A DNA stretch of 9,659 nucleotides from Candidatus Hodarchaeota archaeon (GTDB lineage Archaea; Asgardarchaeota; Heimdallarchaeia; Hodarchaeales; Hodarchaeaceae). The stretch is taken from positions 1-9,659 of the forward strand of contig JAEOSP010000159.1 of assembly GCA_016840305.1 (NCBI GenBank), in the 5' to 3' direction. The notes beneath the pieces were generated by a model. That model was not told the origin of the DNA. It saw nothing but the letters and a program-made list of their open reading frames with translations, and ran no database searches. Numbering within the stretch: position 1 is the first letter of the stretch; each line of letters begins with the position of its first letter. Both the position numbers and the translations under genes were made by a program. Positions 1 to 7,226 of the stretch are shown here, one piece after another.

Positions 1-1118
1 TCACTATAACTTTTGTAAAGTCGTCTAGAGATAATATTTGCCACAAAGACATATGCAAAAGAATCAGCACCATATTTACCAAAATCGATTATGATATTCT
101 GGCCCGATTTTATATAAGTCAAAAGGTTTCCTAACGTTCCCTTACCTCGATCCACAACAAATGATAACCTATCTAAACGTAGAAGTCGTCTAGTCAGAGC
201 TGATAACGTTGTACGAGAAGCTTCCACCGTTTTGGGGTCTGCTGTTGCTGCATTATTGATCGCTTGTACTAAAGATTCAGATGATGGTTTTTTGCTATTT
301 ATCTCGTAGATTGCATCAATCATCTGAGGTGAGAGGTCTTGAATTGCCACAATTAAGTCTTCGGGTTTAATTTCATCTTCTCCAATTCGAAGCTCTTCAT
401 CTAGTTGGCTATTTGTACTTGGATCTAGTCCCAAGAGAGTGATCTGATCTTCAAAGAATGATTTCAATCCAGGAGATCCATCAGCTCGTGCTTGCCATCC
501 ATATTCTGATTGCATATCAAAAACAAGAATTTTAGCAACATCTGTTTTAATGATATTACCTAGAATAATTTTATTAAGAAATGTCTTACCGGAGTTTGTT
601 CTACCAAATATCCCGAAGGGAACCTCAACCAATTTTTTGAAATCAATAGGGATTTCGAATCCTTCAACACCCCGAAGAGTTCCAACAGTTTGAGAGTGTT
701 CTGGGACATCTGTTTGATATACTCGCTTAACATCAGATTCATTCGCTAATCTACCAAGTGAAAAGTAAGGAGGAAGAGTTTCGAAGTTGAAAGCGTTACC
801 TGCTTCGCGATCGATCATTTGTACACATTGTAATTCAGCGATGCTATAGAAAGTACGTCCTCTTGATGTATCAATGTTATTCATAGGAATAGTATTACGG
901 AGTTTTTCAGCATTAGCTAGCATGGTGACAGCGTTACTTGTGGGAAATTGGATATCAGAAATAATTGAGAAAAAATCATATTTCTTACCTTCAATAACTG
1001 CGGGAAAACCGATCTTTACTTCTTCACTTTCTGTTCGTAATTTCAACTGAATCGCAGCACTGACTGCTCCAGAAATAACTTCACCAAGTACTACATCATT
1101 CTGATTTTGCTCACTCAT
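1..1118 (-). CDS. herA: HerA-family DNA translocase/helicase, C-terminus beyond window
   Basis: Partial gene: 372 codons are visible from the ATG at 1118, and the frame is still open at the left edge. HerA is a hexameric ATP-driven DNA translocase of the FtsK/HerA class that works with NurA in resecting DNA double-strand ends in the cytosol. Residues 8-60 look like the N-terminal HAS-barrel. The ATPase domain starts near residue 165 with a Walker A motif GRTNSGKT (172-179), followed by FDMQSEYGW (200-208) and a later hydrophobic strand ending in a carboxylate, NIIIDFG (341-347). The FDM-SEYGW form resembles, from memory, HerA/DUF87 proteins of cyanobacteria and other bacteria. A GAGGT site 8 nt upstream supports the start. 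It lies 27 nt downstream of nurA and is presumably co-transcribed with it. The arginine finger and C-terminus cannot be assessed. Confidence 0.88.
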   Translation of the reverse strand, partial: MSEQNQNDVVLGEVISGAVSAAIQLKLRTESEEVKIGFPAVIEGKKYDFFSIISDIQFPTSNAVTMLANAEKLRNTIPMNNIDTSRGRTFYSIAELQCVQMIDREAGNAFNFETLPPYFSLGRLANESDVKRVYQTDVPEHSQTVGTLRGVEGFEIPIDFKKLVEVPFGIFGRTNSGKTFLNKIILGNIIKTDVAKILVFDMQSEYGWQARADGSPGLKSFFEDQITLLGLDPSTNSQLDEELRIGEDEIKPEDLIVAIQDLSPQMIDAIYEINSKKPSSESLVQAINNAATADPKTVEASRTTLSALTRRLLRLDRLSFVVDRGKGTLGNLLTYIKSGQNIIIDFGKYGADSFAYVFVANIISRRLYKSYS

Positions 1119-1126
1119 GATCTTAA

Positions 1127-1131
1127 ACCTC
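1127..1131 (-). promoter_or_regulatory. Shine-Dalgarno site of herA
   Basis: GAGGT on the minus strand, 8 nt before the herA ATG. It lies in the 27-nt gap after nurA and fixes the herA start inside a polycistronic message. Confidence 0.6.
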
Positions 1132-1145
1132 ATTAAAACTTACTT

Positions 1146-2192
1146 TTATCTTGTTACTTCGTCTAAATGGCGATGGAATGGATCTTTCTCCAGATTCTCA
1201 TGTGAAATCATATATTTGAAAATATCTTCTTCAGACAAACCTACGCTTAGTCCTGCCTCGATTAAGTCGTGATTGTACATATCTGGAACACGTCGCAATA
1301 ATGCTGCTATCGTGTGAGCATCTACGAGCGGAAAAGGATAACCTGGGAATGAATCAACCTGTGAATAGTATGCAAGATGAGACATGACTGTTTCGATTTC
1401 CTGATCCGAGGGAAGAACTACATCAACTCGGAATGTTTTAACGGGTGTTGCATGTAATTTTGCGAGATATGTTTTGCCTAGAGCTGGAAATTTTTGTTGT
1501 GATTTTTCAATTTCAGGAATTTCCATGTACACCATTTTATTTTGATTTTTCGCAATCTCTCTCATAATAGCTTCATCAGTCAATTCAGATTTGAGTCTAC
1601 GTGTAGTATTCCTTTTTGACACACCAATTAAGATATTATTCTTTAATTTACATGAACGTAAAATGTTTTGGATCGTGTTTTCAAATTCCTTAACTTGTAC
1701 ATAAGTCAATGCGCCATCCATTACAATCAATGAATTTGAATGAGTATCCGCCAACTCTTCTGCAATTTGAAATTCTTGCAAGGACCTTAGGATTGAAACA
1801 GTCTGCTCCATTGAATTCCTATGGCTAATAATTTTCTGTAGCTCGGTATTTAACTTTTTTATTTCCTGATTGTAATTGTGGATATCAGGACTTCCTGGAG
1901 CTACAAGAATTGTTTCGTCCTTTGAATCTTGGGCAATAAGATGTAACTGCGGATTTGGTTCCTTTTGGTACTCATATACAACATGAGCTGTTCTTAAAAT
2001 GGCGATTCGTGCATTTATATCTGGGTTATTCCAAATCCACCTATTAGAACCATCTATTGCAATCATTCGAGGAGGAATCTCCCGATAGTCAAACTCCTTC
2101 AATTCTTCTAATCCTACTCTTTCAGCTTTTCTAATGGCTCGTGTTTGAGTCTTTTTAATTTGCTTTAAGAAAGTTTCAAAAGATTTTTTCAC
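1146..2192 (-). CDS. nurA: NurA-family 5'-3' nuclease
   Basis: 348-residue protein that matches NurA, the manganese-dependent 5'-3' exonuclease that pairs with HerA to trim DNA ends for recombinational repair. The diagnostic IDGS motif (46-49; metal ligand D47) opens the RNase H-like core. A second acidic motif, IVMDGAL (156-162; D159), follows. Further hallmarks are GVSKRN (190-195) and, near the C-terminus, YPFPLVDAH (285-293; D291, H293), a form of the family's YP-PL--AH signature. The region between the first two motifs (about 105-145) is rich in charged residues and probably helical. The start is a GTG at 2192, supported by AAGGAG 9 nt upstream. It is the first gene of a nurA-herA pair, with no mre11 or rad50 seen beside it. 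All expected acidic residues appear present, so it is probably active. Confidence 0.88.
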   Translation of the reverse strand: MKKSFETFLKQIKKTQTRAIRKAERVGLEELKEFDYREIPPRMIAIDGSNRWIWNNPDINARIAILRTAHVVYEYQKEPNPQLHLIAQDSKDETILVAPGSPDIHNYNQEIKKLNTELQKIISHRNSMEQTVSILRSLQEFQIAEELADTHSNSLIVMDGALTYVQVKEFENTIQNILRSCKLKNNILIGVSKRNTTRRLKSELTDEAIMREIAKNQNKMVYMEIPEIEKSQQKFPALGKTYLAKLHATPVKTFRVDVVLPSDQEIETVMSHLAYYSQVDSFPGYPFPLVDAHTIAALLRRVPDMYNHDLIEAGLSVGLSEEDIFKYMISHENLEKDPFHRHLDEVTR

Positions 2193-2201
2193 ACTTAGAT
2201 A

Positions 2202-2207
2202 CTCCTT
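2202..2207 (-). promoter_or_regulatory. Shine-Dalgarno site of nurA
   Basis: AAGGAG on the minus strand, 9 nt before a GTG codon. It is the main reason for accepting the non-ATG start of nurA, because no nearby ATG is in frame. Confidence 0.65.
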
Positions 2208-2230
2208 GCCCGTATCAATTTGATCTTCTC

Positions 2231-2239
2231 ATATATTTT
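2231..2239 (-). promoter_or_regulatory. Possible archaeal TATA box for nurA-herA
   Basis: The minus strand reads AAAATATAT about 40 nt upstream of the nurA start codon. With the usual ~25-nt spacing, transcription would begin near 2210 and give a short leader that still contains the AAGGAG site. The region is AT-rich, so this is only a positional argument. Confidence 0.35.
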
Positions 2240-2502
2240 TTGTTATCAGTCCCTAAATCTCTGACACCCTTTAAAACCTTTCACCACTCCCAAATAAAAA
2301 TAATCAGAAAGAATGTCTAATCCCCTCCAATAATGAACCTTCATTTTACGTTCTTTTGCTCTCTAATTCTTTGTGAAGCCTATTGTAAGATAAATCGTAC
2401 GCTTAAAAGCGATGTTAGAGATAGCTCTTTCTTATATACAAATATGCCAAGAAATCTATGGTTACTTGGCTTTTACTTGAGAACACTTTGTATTTTATAG
2501 GA

Positions 2503-2575
2503 TTACTTAATCATCTGTAGAATAAAAGAAAGAGGGAAGAAGGAGGATTATCACATTTTAGAAATGATTAAGTAA
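2503..2575. repeat. 12-bp perfect inverted repeat around the dehydrogenase gene end
   Basis: TTACTTAATCAT at 2503-2514 is the exact reverse complement of ATGATTAAGTAA at 2564-2575, with 49 nt between them. The right arm contains the stop codon of the LDH2-family gene. In the minus-strand transcript the arms could form a long stem enclosing a pyrimidine-rich loop, which may act in 3'-end formation or mRNA stability. Function is inferred. Confidence 0.6.
2521..2546 (-). terminator. Possible pyrimidine-tract terminator
   Basis: In the minus-strand transcript, a C/T-only run with several T clusters follows the dehydrogenase stop codon by about 20 nt and sits in the loop of the 12-bp inverted repeat. 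Archaeal termination often occurs at U-rich tracts without a strong hairpin. The run is C-interrupted, so confidence is low. Confidence 0.3.
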
Positions 2576-3653
2576 AGGAAAAAGTATCTAATCCCAATTC
2601 TTTTCTCATGATCCTTAAATCATTTAAAATTGACGTGTTAACTGGAATCCCTGTCTTTTTTCTCTCAATCACTTTTTCGTACTCTTTTTCACCAGCAGTA
2701 TAGATACGTGGTTGACCTGCGGCTTTCTTAGAGCTCCGTAATTCTCTAAGGATATCGCCTGCAATTTTCTTGAAAATATCAATAGGTATGATTTTATCAA
2801 TATCCAATGCAAAGAAGAAGTGGCCTAATTTGTAACCTTTATCTAAGGTCAGATCTTTCATAAAAGGGCCATTTGAAAATGCTGAAGAAAAGATTTCAAC
2901 AGCAGCTGCAAAACCATATCCCTTATATCCAGCTAAGAGTTCACCTGCTCCTCCTAATGGAAGAAGAGCACTTTTTCCAGAGAGTAAATCGCCTAGAATC
3001 TGGACACTATCAGTTGCCATTTTTCCATCTTCTGTAATTACCCATCCTTCAGGAAGAGGAGATTCTGTTCTTGCTTTAACTTCAACTTTACCTCTCTGAG
3101 TAATTGAGGTAGCTGCATCAAAGAGGAATGGTATGTCTTCATCTGTAGGAATACCGATTGAAATTGGATTTGTCCCCATCATTGGCTCTACTCCAAATGT
3201 TGGAGCAATAGAGGGTCTTGCATTTGTGCATGCGATCCCAATCATTCCTTCATCAATCGCCATTTGAGAATAATAACCTGTTATTCCAAAATGAGTTGAA
3301 TTTCCTACCGCAGCAGCTCCAGTTCCATATTCTTTTGCCTTTTTAATAGCAAGTTTCATTGCATAATGGGCCGCTACATGGCCCATTCCGTGACCTCCAT
3401 CAATTCGTGCTGTTGTTGGAGATTCTTGCTCAATAGTTATCTTAGTAATTGGAGATTGAATATTCGCTTTTATCCGATCGTAATACATTTTCAATCGTTG
3501 TACACCGTGACTTTCGATACCCTGAAGATCGCTAGCTATCAGTACATCTGAGCAAATTTTCGCATCCTTTTCTGGGACTCCACATTTAATGAATACTTTG
3601 TTCATGAAATCGACAAGAACATCTGATTTTATCATTATTTCTTCATTAGTCAT
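2568..3653 (-). CDS. LDH2/malate dehydrogenase-family NAD(P)-dependent oxidoreductase
   Basis: About 361 residues, the usual length for the MDG2/LDH2 family, which is unrelated to Rossmann-type lactate dehydrogenases. Members interconvert 2-oxo acids with 2-hydroxy acids (malate, lactate, sulfolactate, ureidoglycolate) using NAD(P)H in the cytosol. Counting from the upstream GTG at 3659, the family motifs are ESHGVQRL (49-56), GNSTHFG (119-125, with the probable catalytic H123), GTNPIS (162-167), FDAATS (180-185), PLPEGW (201-206), LPLGG (233-237) and GYKGYG (244-249). All are present, so the enzyme is probably active. The substrate cannot be told; a sulfolactate dehydrogenase (ComC) role is possible but not supported by neighbours. 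The ATG at 3653 is preferred because AGGTG lies 5 nt upstream; a GTG at 3659 would add two residues. It follows the papain-like gene by about 25 nt in an operon. Confidence 0.9.
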   Translation of the reverse strand: MTNEEIMIKSDVLVDFMNKVFIKCGVPEKDAKICSDVLIASDLQGIESHGVQRLKMYYDRIKANIQSPITKITIEQESPTTARIDGGHGMGHVAAHYAMKLAIKKAKEYGTGAAAVGNSTHFGITGYYSQMAIDEGMIGIACTNARPSIAPTFGVEPMMGTNPISIGIPTDEDIPFLFDAATSITQRGKVEVKARTESPLPEGWVITEDGKMATDSVQILGDLLSGKSALLPLGGAGELLAGYKGYGFAAAVEIFSSAFSNGPFMKDLTLDKGYKLGHFFFALDIDKIIPIDIFKKIAGDILRELRSSKKAAGQPRIYTAGEKEYEKVIERKKTGIPVNTSILNDLRIMRKELGLDTFSFT

Positions 3654-3658
3654 ATTCA

Positions 3659-3663
3659 CACCT
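3659..3663 (-). promoter_or_regulatory. Shine-Dalgarno site deciding the dehydrogenase start
   Basis: AGGTG on the minus strand, 5 nt before the ATG at 3653. It overlaps the alternative GTG start at 3659, which argues for the ATG. Confidence 0.5.
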
Positions 3664-3682
3664 GCAGGTTTATTGATTAGAA

Positions 3683-4693
3683 TTATTTTACGGAATCATA
3701 AGCCATCTTCAAAGAAGCTAATGCCTTTTCCTCGTGGGGAATGATGTTTCGGAGAATAGATGCTCCCTTAAGGCGTTTCTTGGGAGGCATTTCACCTTGA
3801 GGAGCAAAAGGAAAGAGTTTAGTAAATGTTTTCAATAGATTCGCTACTTGTAGATATTCTTTTGATGCACCAATAAGATGAGTTGAAGTCTTTTCATTTG
3901 GGATTTGTTTTCCTAAACGTTTAAGGTAATCACTAGCAATTATCTTCGCTTCTAATGTACACTCTCCGACATATGAATTCCCATGATAAAGAACTTTCTC
4001 TGAAGATGCATTTTCTAAAACATTAGCCCATTCTTCATAAGCATGAACGCCAGCAATATACCCTTCCTCTGTTAATGTTCCATCTGCTAAAATTACTGCT
4101 CTCTTGAGGATATTCTTTACATTCTGAGAAGCTATATCGCTTACTTGATTAGTAATAATAATAGCATGAAGATTTCCAGGAGCTTCAAGCGCATCATATG
4201 CCACTGGTGTCTCTGGTTGGTTGGTTAACCTTCGATAAGTACTAGCAAGATAAGATGTTCCTTCATAGCCAGTAACTATTCCATACTCTGGAATTGGAAG
4301 GCCCCAAAGGACTACAGATTCCTTTTTATCGATCGCTTTCTTTACAAACTGAAATAATTTTATCGCTCGTTGATGATCCTCAGGAGTTACTTTTCCTTCT
4401 TGCGATGGAAAACATTCAGGATCTTCATACAATCGTGTCTTAAATCCTAGTGCGTTGGTACCTTCGAATATTAATTCCCACATTTTACCAAGAGAAGTTG
4501 GCCCAGATGGGCAGGTTGATCCCTTAAAAACATTTGGTAAAGCAAAGGCATAACCAGTAATTCCACCAGTACTTACTAGGTCGTGTTCTTCTTTTCCTAA
4601 AGATTTCATAATTCCTGAAACTGATCCCAAATAAGAAATCCAACAGGATTGATAAAGGGGTTTTTTGGTTTCTTTCTTTTCATTCATACCCAT
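3683..4693 (-). CDS. Papain-like/BtrH-type protein of unknown function
   Basis: 336 residues, no signal peptide or membrane segment, so probably cytosolic. The pattern resembles BtrH N-terminal/C39-like papain-fold proteins: an early Cys-Trp (QSCW, C17) at the nucleophile position, GYAFALPN (47-54), the CPSGPTSL block (61-68), and a core strand LPIPEYGIVTGYE (132-144). BtrH itself is an acyltransferase and C39 proteins are peptidases, but neither activity can be assigned here. In C39-type enzymes a His usually precedes the GYD/GYE strand. Here the position reads Glu-Tyr, a form I recall from this uncharacterised subgroup. The C-terminal half (about 165-336) is mostly helical by composition. 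AGGA 6 nt upstream supports the ATG at 4693. It is the first gene of an operon with the LDH2-family enzyme, so a role on the same small molecule is possible but is inference. Confidence 0.6.
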   Translation of the reverse strand: MGMNEKKETKKPLYQSCWISYLGSVSGIMKSLGKEEHDLVSTGGITGYAFALPNVFKGSTCPSGPTSLGKMWELIFEGTNALGFKTRLYEDPECFPSQEGKVTPEDHQRAIKLFQFVKKAIDKKESVVLWGLPIPEYGIVTGYEGTSYLASTYRRLTNQPETPVAYDALEAPGNLHAIIITNQVSDIASQNVKNILKRAVILADGTLTEEGYIAGVHAYEEWANVLENASSEKVLYHGNSYVGECTLEAKIIASDYLKRLGKQIPNEKTSTHLIGASKEYLQVANLLKTFTKLFPFAPQGEMPPKKRLKGASILRNIIPHEEKALASLKMAYDSVK

Positions 4694-4755
4694 ATTCTGT
4701 CCTAGTACTTTTTTTCAATACGGTGATTTCTAATCTGCATTAAAGGTTTATTTTT

Positions 4756-4768
4756 CTTAAATATATAA
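4756..4768 (-). promoter_or_regulatory. Probable TATA box for the papain-like/dehydrogenase operon
   Basis: The minus strand reads TTATATATTTAAG about 65-75 nt before the start codon at 4693. This predicts a leader of about 45 nt containing the AGGA site. It is the best box-A match on this strand in the 204-bp divergent region. Confidence 0.4.
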
Positions 4769-4865
4769 CTAGTAGCAAGACAAAAACGATAATGGTTGTT
4801 TGACCAAAAATAAATAAAACCTAAGTTAAATCGTAATTTAAATTGGCCATAATACATCAAATTTC

Positions 4866-4873
4866 TTTATTAA
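4866..4873 (+). promoter_or_regulatory. Possible TATA box for the rdhA operon
   Basis: TTTATTAA is centred about 28 nt before the ATG at 4898. This spacing would put the transcription start at or next to the ATG, giving a leaderless message. That would fit the lack of a good Shine-Dalgarno site in front of this gene. Confidence 0.35.
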
Positions 4874-4897
4874 TTGCCTACTAAGATATGAAGAATA

Positions 4898-6106
4898 ATG
4901 AGCTTACAAGGAAATAATACAGATCGTAAAGAGATGGAAAGGAAATTTGAAAAAGGAAAAATACCATTTGGGTTGGATAAATCAACATATAGTCGATTTT
5001 CAGAACATAACAACATTTTTTCCCGTGTGGTCTGGGATAAAAGCTTTCCCAGTCATCAACGTTCAATAACAGAGAAAGAGGACACAAAAGTAAGTATGAA
5101 AGGATATAGTCGTGAGGGTTATGCAGCAAGAGCTGCTTCTTGGACTATACACGATGAATTTGCACAAGCTTTCGCATGGGAAGATGAAGAATTAGATAAA
5201 ACCCCTACACAATTAACTTCTAACTTACCAAGATTTGACTCTCAAGATCACTTTAAGAATGCTAAGATTGTCAAACAACTTGCACATGTATTTGGATCGT
5301 GCGCAACAGGAATAACAAAACTAGATTCAGATCATCCGTTTGTTTATACTCATAATAGGAGAAATGAACAAATAAAATTACCTGACGGTATTAATCACGT
5401 AATTGTTATGCTTATAGAAATGGATTATATTGCGTTGAAAACATCACCAGCGTTACCAGCGAGTATCACGACAGGTAATGGATATTCGAGAATTGCATTC
5501 GCAGTCGCTTCAATGGCAAAATTCCTTCGCAATATGGGATATCGTGCAATCCCTGCTGGGAATGGTACAGGCTTATCCGTACCTCTTGCTGTTCAAGCCG
5601 GGTTAGGTCAGTTCGGCCGTAATGGATTATTAATCAATCCCAAGTATGGCCAAAGAGTGAGAATATGTAAAGTGTACACCGACTTCCCCATGGACATTGA
5701 TAAGCCCATAGACTTTGGAGTTACATCTTTTTGCAAGGTTTGCAAGAAATGTGCCAAGTACTGTCCTTCCCAATCTATTTCATATGATGAACCAACTTGG
5801 GAAAGCCCTTGGAATTCTGTATCAAACAATAATGGTACATATAAGTGGTATGTAAATGTAGAAACTTGTTATGATTACTGGGTAAAGAACTCCTCTGATT
5901 GTAGTAATTGTATGCGTGTATGTCCATTTACAAAACCTCCAGGTTTTACTCATGATATAGCCAGGTTTTTCATTAACCATTTCAGATTCCTTGATCGAAT
6001 GTGGTTAAAAATGGATGATTTAATGTCCTTATTCCCATGGTGGAGGTACGGAAGGAAGGAAGATCCTGAGAATTTTTGGAAATCAAAGAAATATCTAGGA
6101 AAGTAA
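4898..6106 (+). CDS. rdhA: Reductive dehalogenase homolog (RdhA), Tat-less, two 4Fe-4S motifs
   Basis: 402 residues of the corrinoid-dependent reductive dehalogenase family, which removes halogens from organohalides using cobalamin and two 4Fe-4S clusters. The corrinoid-domain signature runs from GYSRIAFAV (195-203; Y196 a candidate catalytic Tyr) through AGLGQFGRNGLLINPKYG (234-251) and RVRICKVYTDFP (253-264). The ferredoxin-like part has C279-x2-C282-x2-C285-x3-C289-P and C324-x10-C335-x2-C338-x3-C342-P. The AGLG and RVR-CKV-TD-P blocks favour RdhA over the related QueG. The N-terminus has no RRxFxK Tat motif or hydrophobic stretch, unlike respiratory enzymes, so a cytosolic location is inferred. 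No conventional RdhB anchor follows. The ATG at 4898 lacks a strong ribosome site; M13 (4934) is an alternative. It leads an operon, with the next gene 13 nt downstream. Substrate is unknown and need not be halogenated. Confidence 0.87.
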   Translation: MSLQGNNTDRKEMERKFEKGKIPFGLDKSTYSRFSEHNNIFSRVVWDKSFPSHQRSITEKEDTKVSMKGYSREGYAARAASWTIHDEFAQAFAWEDEELDKTPTQLTSNLPRFDSQDHFKNAKIVKQLAHVFGSCATGITKLDSDHPFVYTHNRRNEQIKLPDGINHVIVMLIEMDYIALKTSPALPASITTGNGYSRIAFAVASMAKFLRNMGYRAIPAGNGTGLSVPLAVQAGLGQFGRNGLLINPKYGQRVRICKVYTDFPMDIDKPIDFGVTSFCKVCKKCAKYCPSQSISYDEPTWESPWNSVSNNNGTYKWYVNVETCYDYWVKNSSDCSNCMRVCPFTKPPGFTHDIARFFINHFRFLDRMWLKMDDLMSLFPWWRYGRKEDPENFWKSKKYLGK

Positions 6107-6119
6107 AGGTTACATAACG

Positions 6120-7118
6120 ATGAAAGTATTATTTTGTATTTGTGTGAGACCAGAATTAAAAACGGTTTATACTTCTTCATTACCAGAGGATCTTGAACTA
6201 ATTTTTCCTGATGACCTATCTGAAGAGAGCTTACTAAATTATGCTCCTGAGGTTGATATTGCTGTAGGTTACAAATTCTCGAGAGAGTTTCTGAATCGTG
6301 CCAAAAAATTAATTCATATTCAGGTTCCTTGGACTGGAGCAGAGCATTTAGACTACGATTTATTGAATGAGGAAAAATATTCTCATATCACAGTTTCTAA
6401 CTCTCACTCGAACAGTCTTGCAATAGCTGAACACGCTGTTGCATTAATGATATCCGCAGCAAAAAATATTGTCTATCGTGATTCATTCATGCGAAAAGGA
6501 GATTGGACTCCAAGGTATAATGAAGTAACATCCCAATGGTTAACAGGTAAAACCTGTGGTATCATAGGCTATGGCGCAATAGGGAAGAAAGTAGCACATA
6601 TTCTTCGTGAAGGCTTCAGTATGAAGATAATGGCGATTAAAAGAGATAATCCAGAGGCTTATTCAGAAGAAACATTGTTTTCTGGAGCACTGGATTCGTT
6701 AGATCATGTGTTAAAAAACTCTGATTATATTCTAATTGCATTACCCTTAACTCATGAGACAAAAGGCTTGATAAGTGAAAAACAATTGAATTTACTGAAA
6801 GAAAATGCTGTTTTGGTTAATGTTGGACGAGGAAAAGTTATTGATGAGGAAGATCTCTATAATTTTTTGAAGAAAAAAAGAATGGGAGGAGCAGGGTTAG
6901 ATGTTTGGTATAATTACCCAAAAGATAGAAAAAACCCACAAGATACCCATCAAAACTACCCTTTCGAAGAATTTCCGTTTCTAGTAATGAGTCCCCATTC
7001 GGCATTTAAAATCGAAAATCGGGAAATTCCTTTCACTAAAGATATAATTGAGAATCTTATAGCTGTATATAAAGGGAAACAGCCTGAAAATCGAATTCAT
7101 CTAGATAGAGGATATTAA
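6120..7118 (+). CDS. D-isomer-specific 2-hydroxyacid dehydrogenase-like protein
   Basis: 332 residues, the normal length for this family of NAD(P)-dependent cytosolic oxidoreductases acting on D-2-hydroxy acids. The split substrate domain occupies about 1-100 and 300-332. The Rossmann domain between them carries GYGAIG (150-155) in the GxGxxG dinucleotide site. VNVGRGKVIDEEDL (233-246) supplies the catalytic Arg (R237), and SPHSAF (291-296) the catalytic His (H293). The usual catalytic Glu in DVFxxEP appears replaced: the block reads DVWYNYP (261-267), with Y266 at the Glu position. Similar DVW--YP forms exist in some family members as I recall, so this may mark a subgroup rather than a dead enzyme. 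AAGGT lies 9 nt before the ATG. It starts 13 nt after rdhA and is almost certainly co-transcribed. The substrate cannot be inferred. Confidence 0.88.
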   Translation: MKVLFCICVRPELKTVYTSSLPEDLELIFPDDLSEESLLNYAPEVDIAVGYKFSREFLNRAKKLIHIQVPWTGAEHLDYDLLNEEKYSHITVSNSHSNSLAIAEHAVALMISAAKNIVYRDSFMRKGDWTPRYNEVTSQWLTGKTCGIIGYGAIGKKVAHILREGFSMKIMAIKRDNPEAYSEETLFSGALDSLDHVLKNSDYILIALPLTHETKGLISEKQLNLLKENAVLVNVGRGKVIDEEDLYNFLKKKRMGGAGLDVWYNYPKDRKNPQDTHQNYPFEEFPFLVMSPHSAFKIENREIPFTKDIIENLIAVYKGKQPENRIHLDRGY

Positions 7119-7124
7119 ATACGA

Positions 7125-7226
7125 ATGAAGAAAGACAGATTCATGGGTTTCGTTAAATTATCGTGAGCACACCATCCAATATGCTGGCATTATCGACCAC
7201 ATACAATCAGGATAAAAAAGGTTGCT
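7125..7226 (+). pseudogene. Probable 5' part of the membrane protein gene, with in-frame TGA at 7164-7166
   Basis: An ATG at 7125, 6 nt after the preceding stop, opens a frame (MKKDRFMGFVKLS) that meets TGA at 7164-7166. The same frame then continues without a stop into the membrane protein. The 20 codons between TGA and the ATG at 7227 read AHHPICWHYRPHTIRIKKVA, a His/Cys-rich stretch that joins MCLGCTGFYSG. They contain no ATG, GTG or TTG. The arrangement resembles the N-terminus of DUF2085-like small membrane proteins, where a His/Cys segment precedes a C-x2-C-x-G-x-Y-x-G motif. Explanations are a nonsense mutation, a sequencing error, readthrough, or UGA recoded as selenocysteine. I cannot choose among them from sequence alone. 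Confidence 0.5.

Larger units (their letters stand above)
2193..2567. other. 375-bp intergenic region, no convincing gene
   Basis: This non-coding stretch lies between two minus-strand operons. It holds the nurA promoter and ribosome site at its left end, and a purine-rich plus strand (2521-2546) and one arm of a 12-bp inverted repeat at its right end. A weaker 6-bp hairpin, GCCAAG/CTTGGC (2446-2451 with 2465-2470, 13-nt loop), is followed by four T on the plus strand. A 55-codon ATG frame on the plus strand (2333-2500) lacks a ribosome site and any recognisable sequence character. No tRNA or rRNA is seen. Confidence 0.6.

Noticed and set aside
560..742. Minus-strand frame of 60 codons inside herA
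   Set aside because: It lies in another frame of herA, across the Walker A region of a clearly coding sequence.
2446..2470. GCCAAG/CTTGGC hairpin followed by TTTT as a terminator
   Set aside because: The stem is only 6 bp with a 13-nt loop, and no plus-strand gene ends before it.
2333..2500. 55-codon ATG frame on the plus strand in the intergenic region
   Set aside because: No ribosome site, unusual Cys/Phe/Leu-rich composition and no recognisable motif; a frame of this length is expected by chance.
3366..3551. Plus-strand frame of 61 codons opposite the LDH2-family gene
   Set aside because: Shadow of a real minus-strand gene with intact family motifs.
4881..5129. Minus-strand frame of 82 codons opposite the start of rdhA
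   Set aside because: It is antisense to a well-supported gene and its sequence has the composition of a shadow frame. The same applies to the minus-strand frames at 5608-5829 and 5950-6180.
4898..6106. Epoxyqueuosine reductase (QueG) instead of RdhA
   Set aside because: QueG shares corrinoid and Fe-S features, but the AGLGQFGRNGLL and RVRICKVYTDFP blocks and the long spacing to the second cysteine set match RdhA better.
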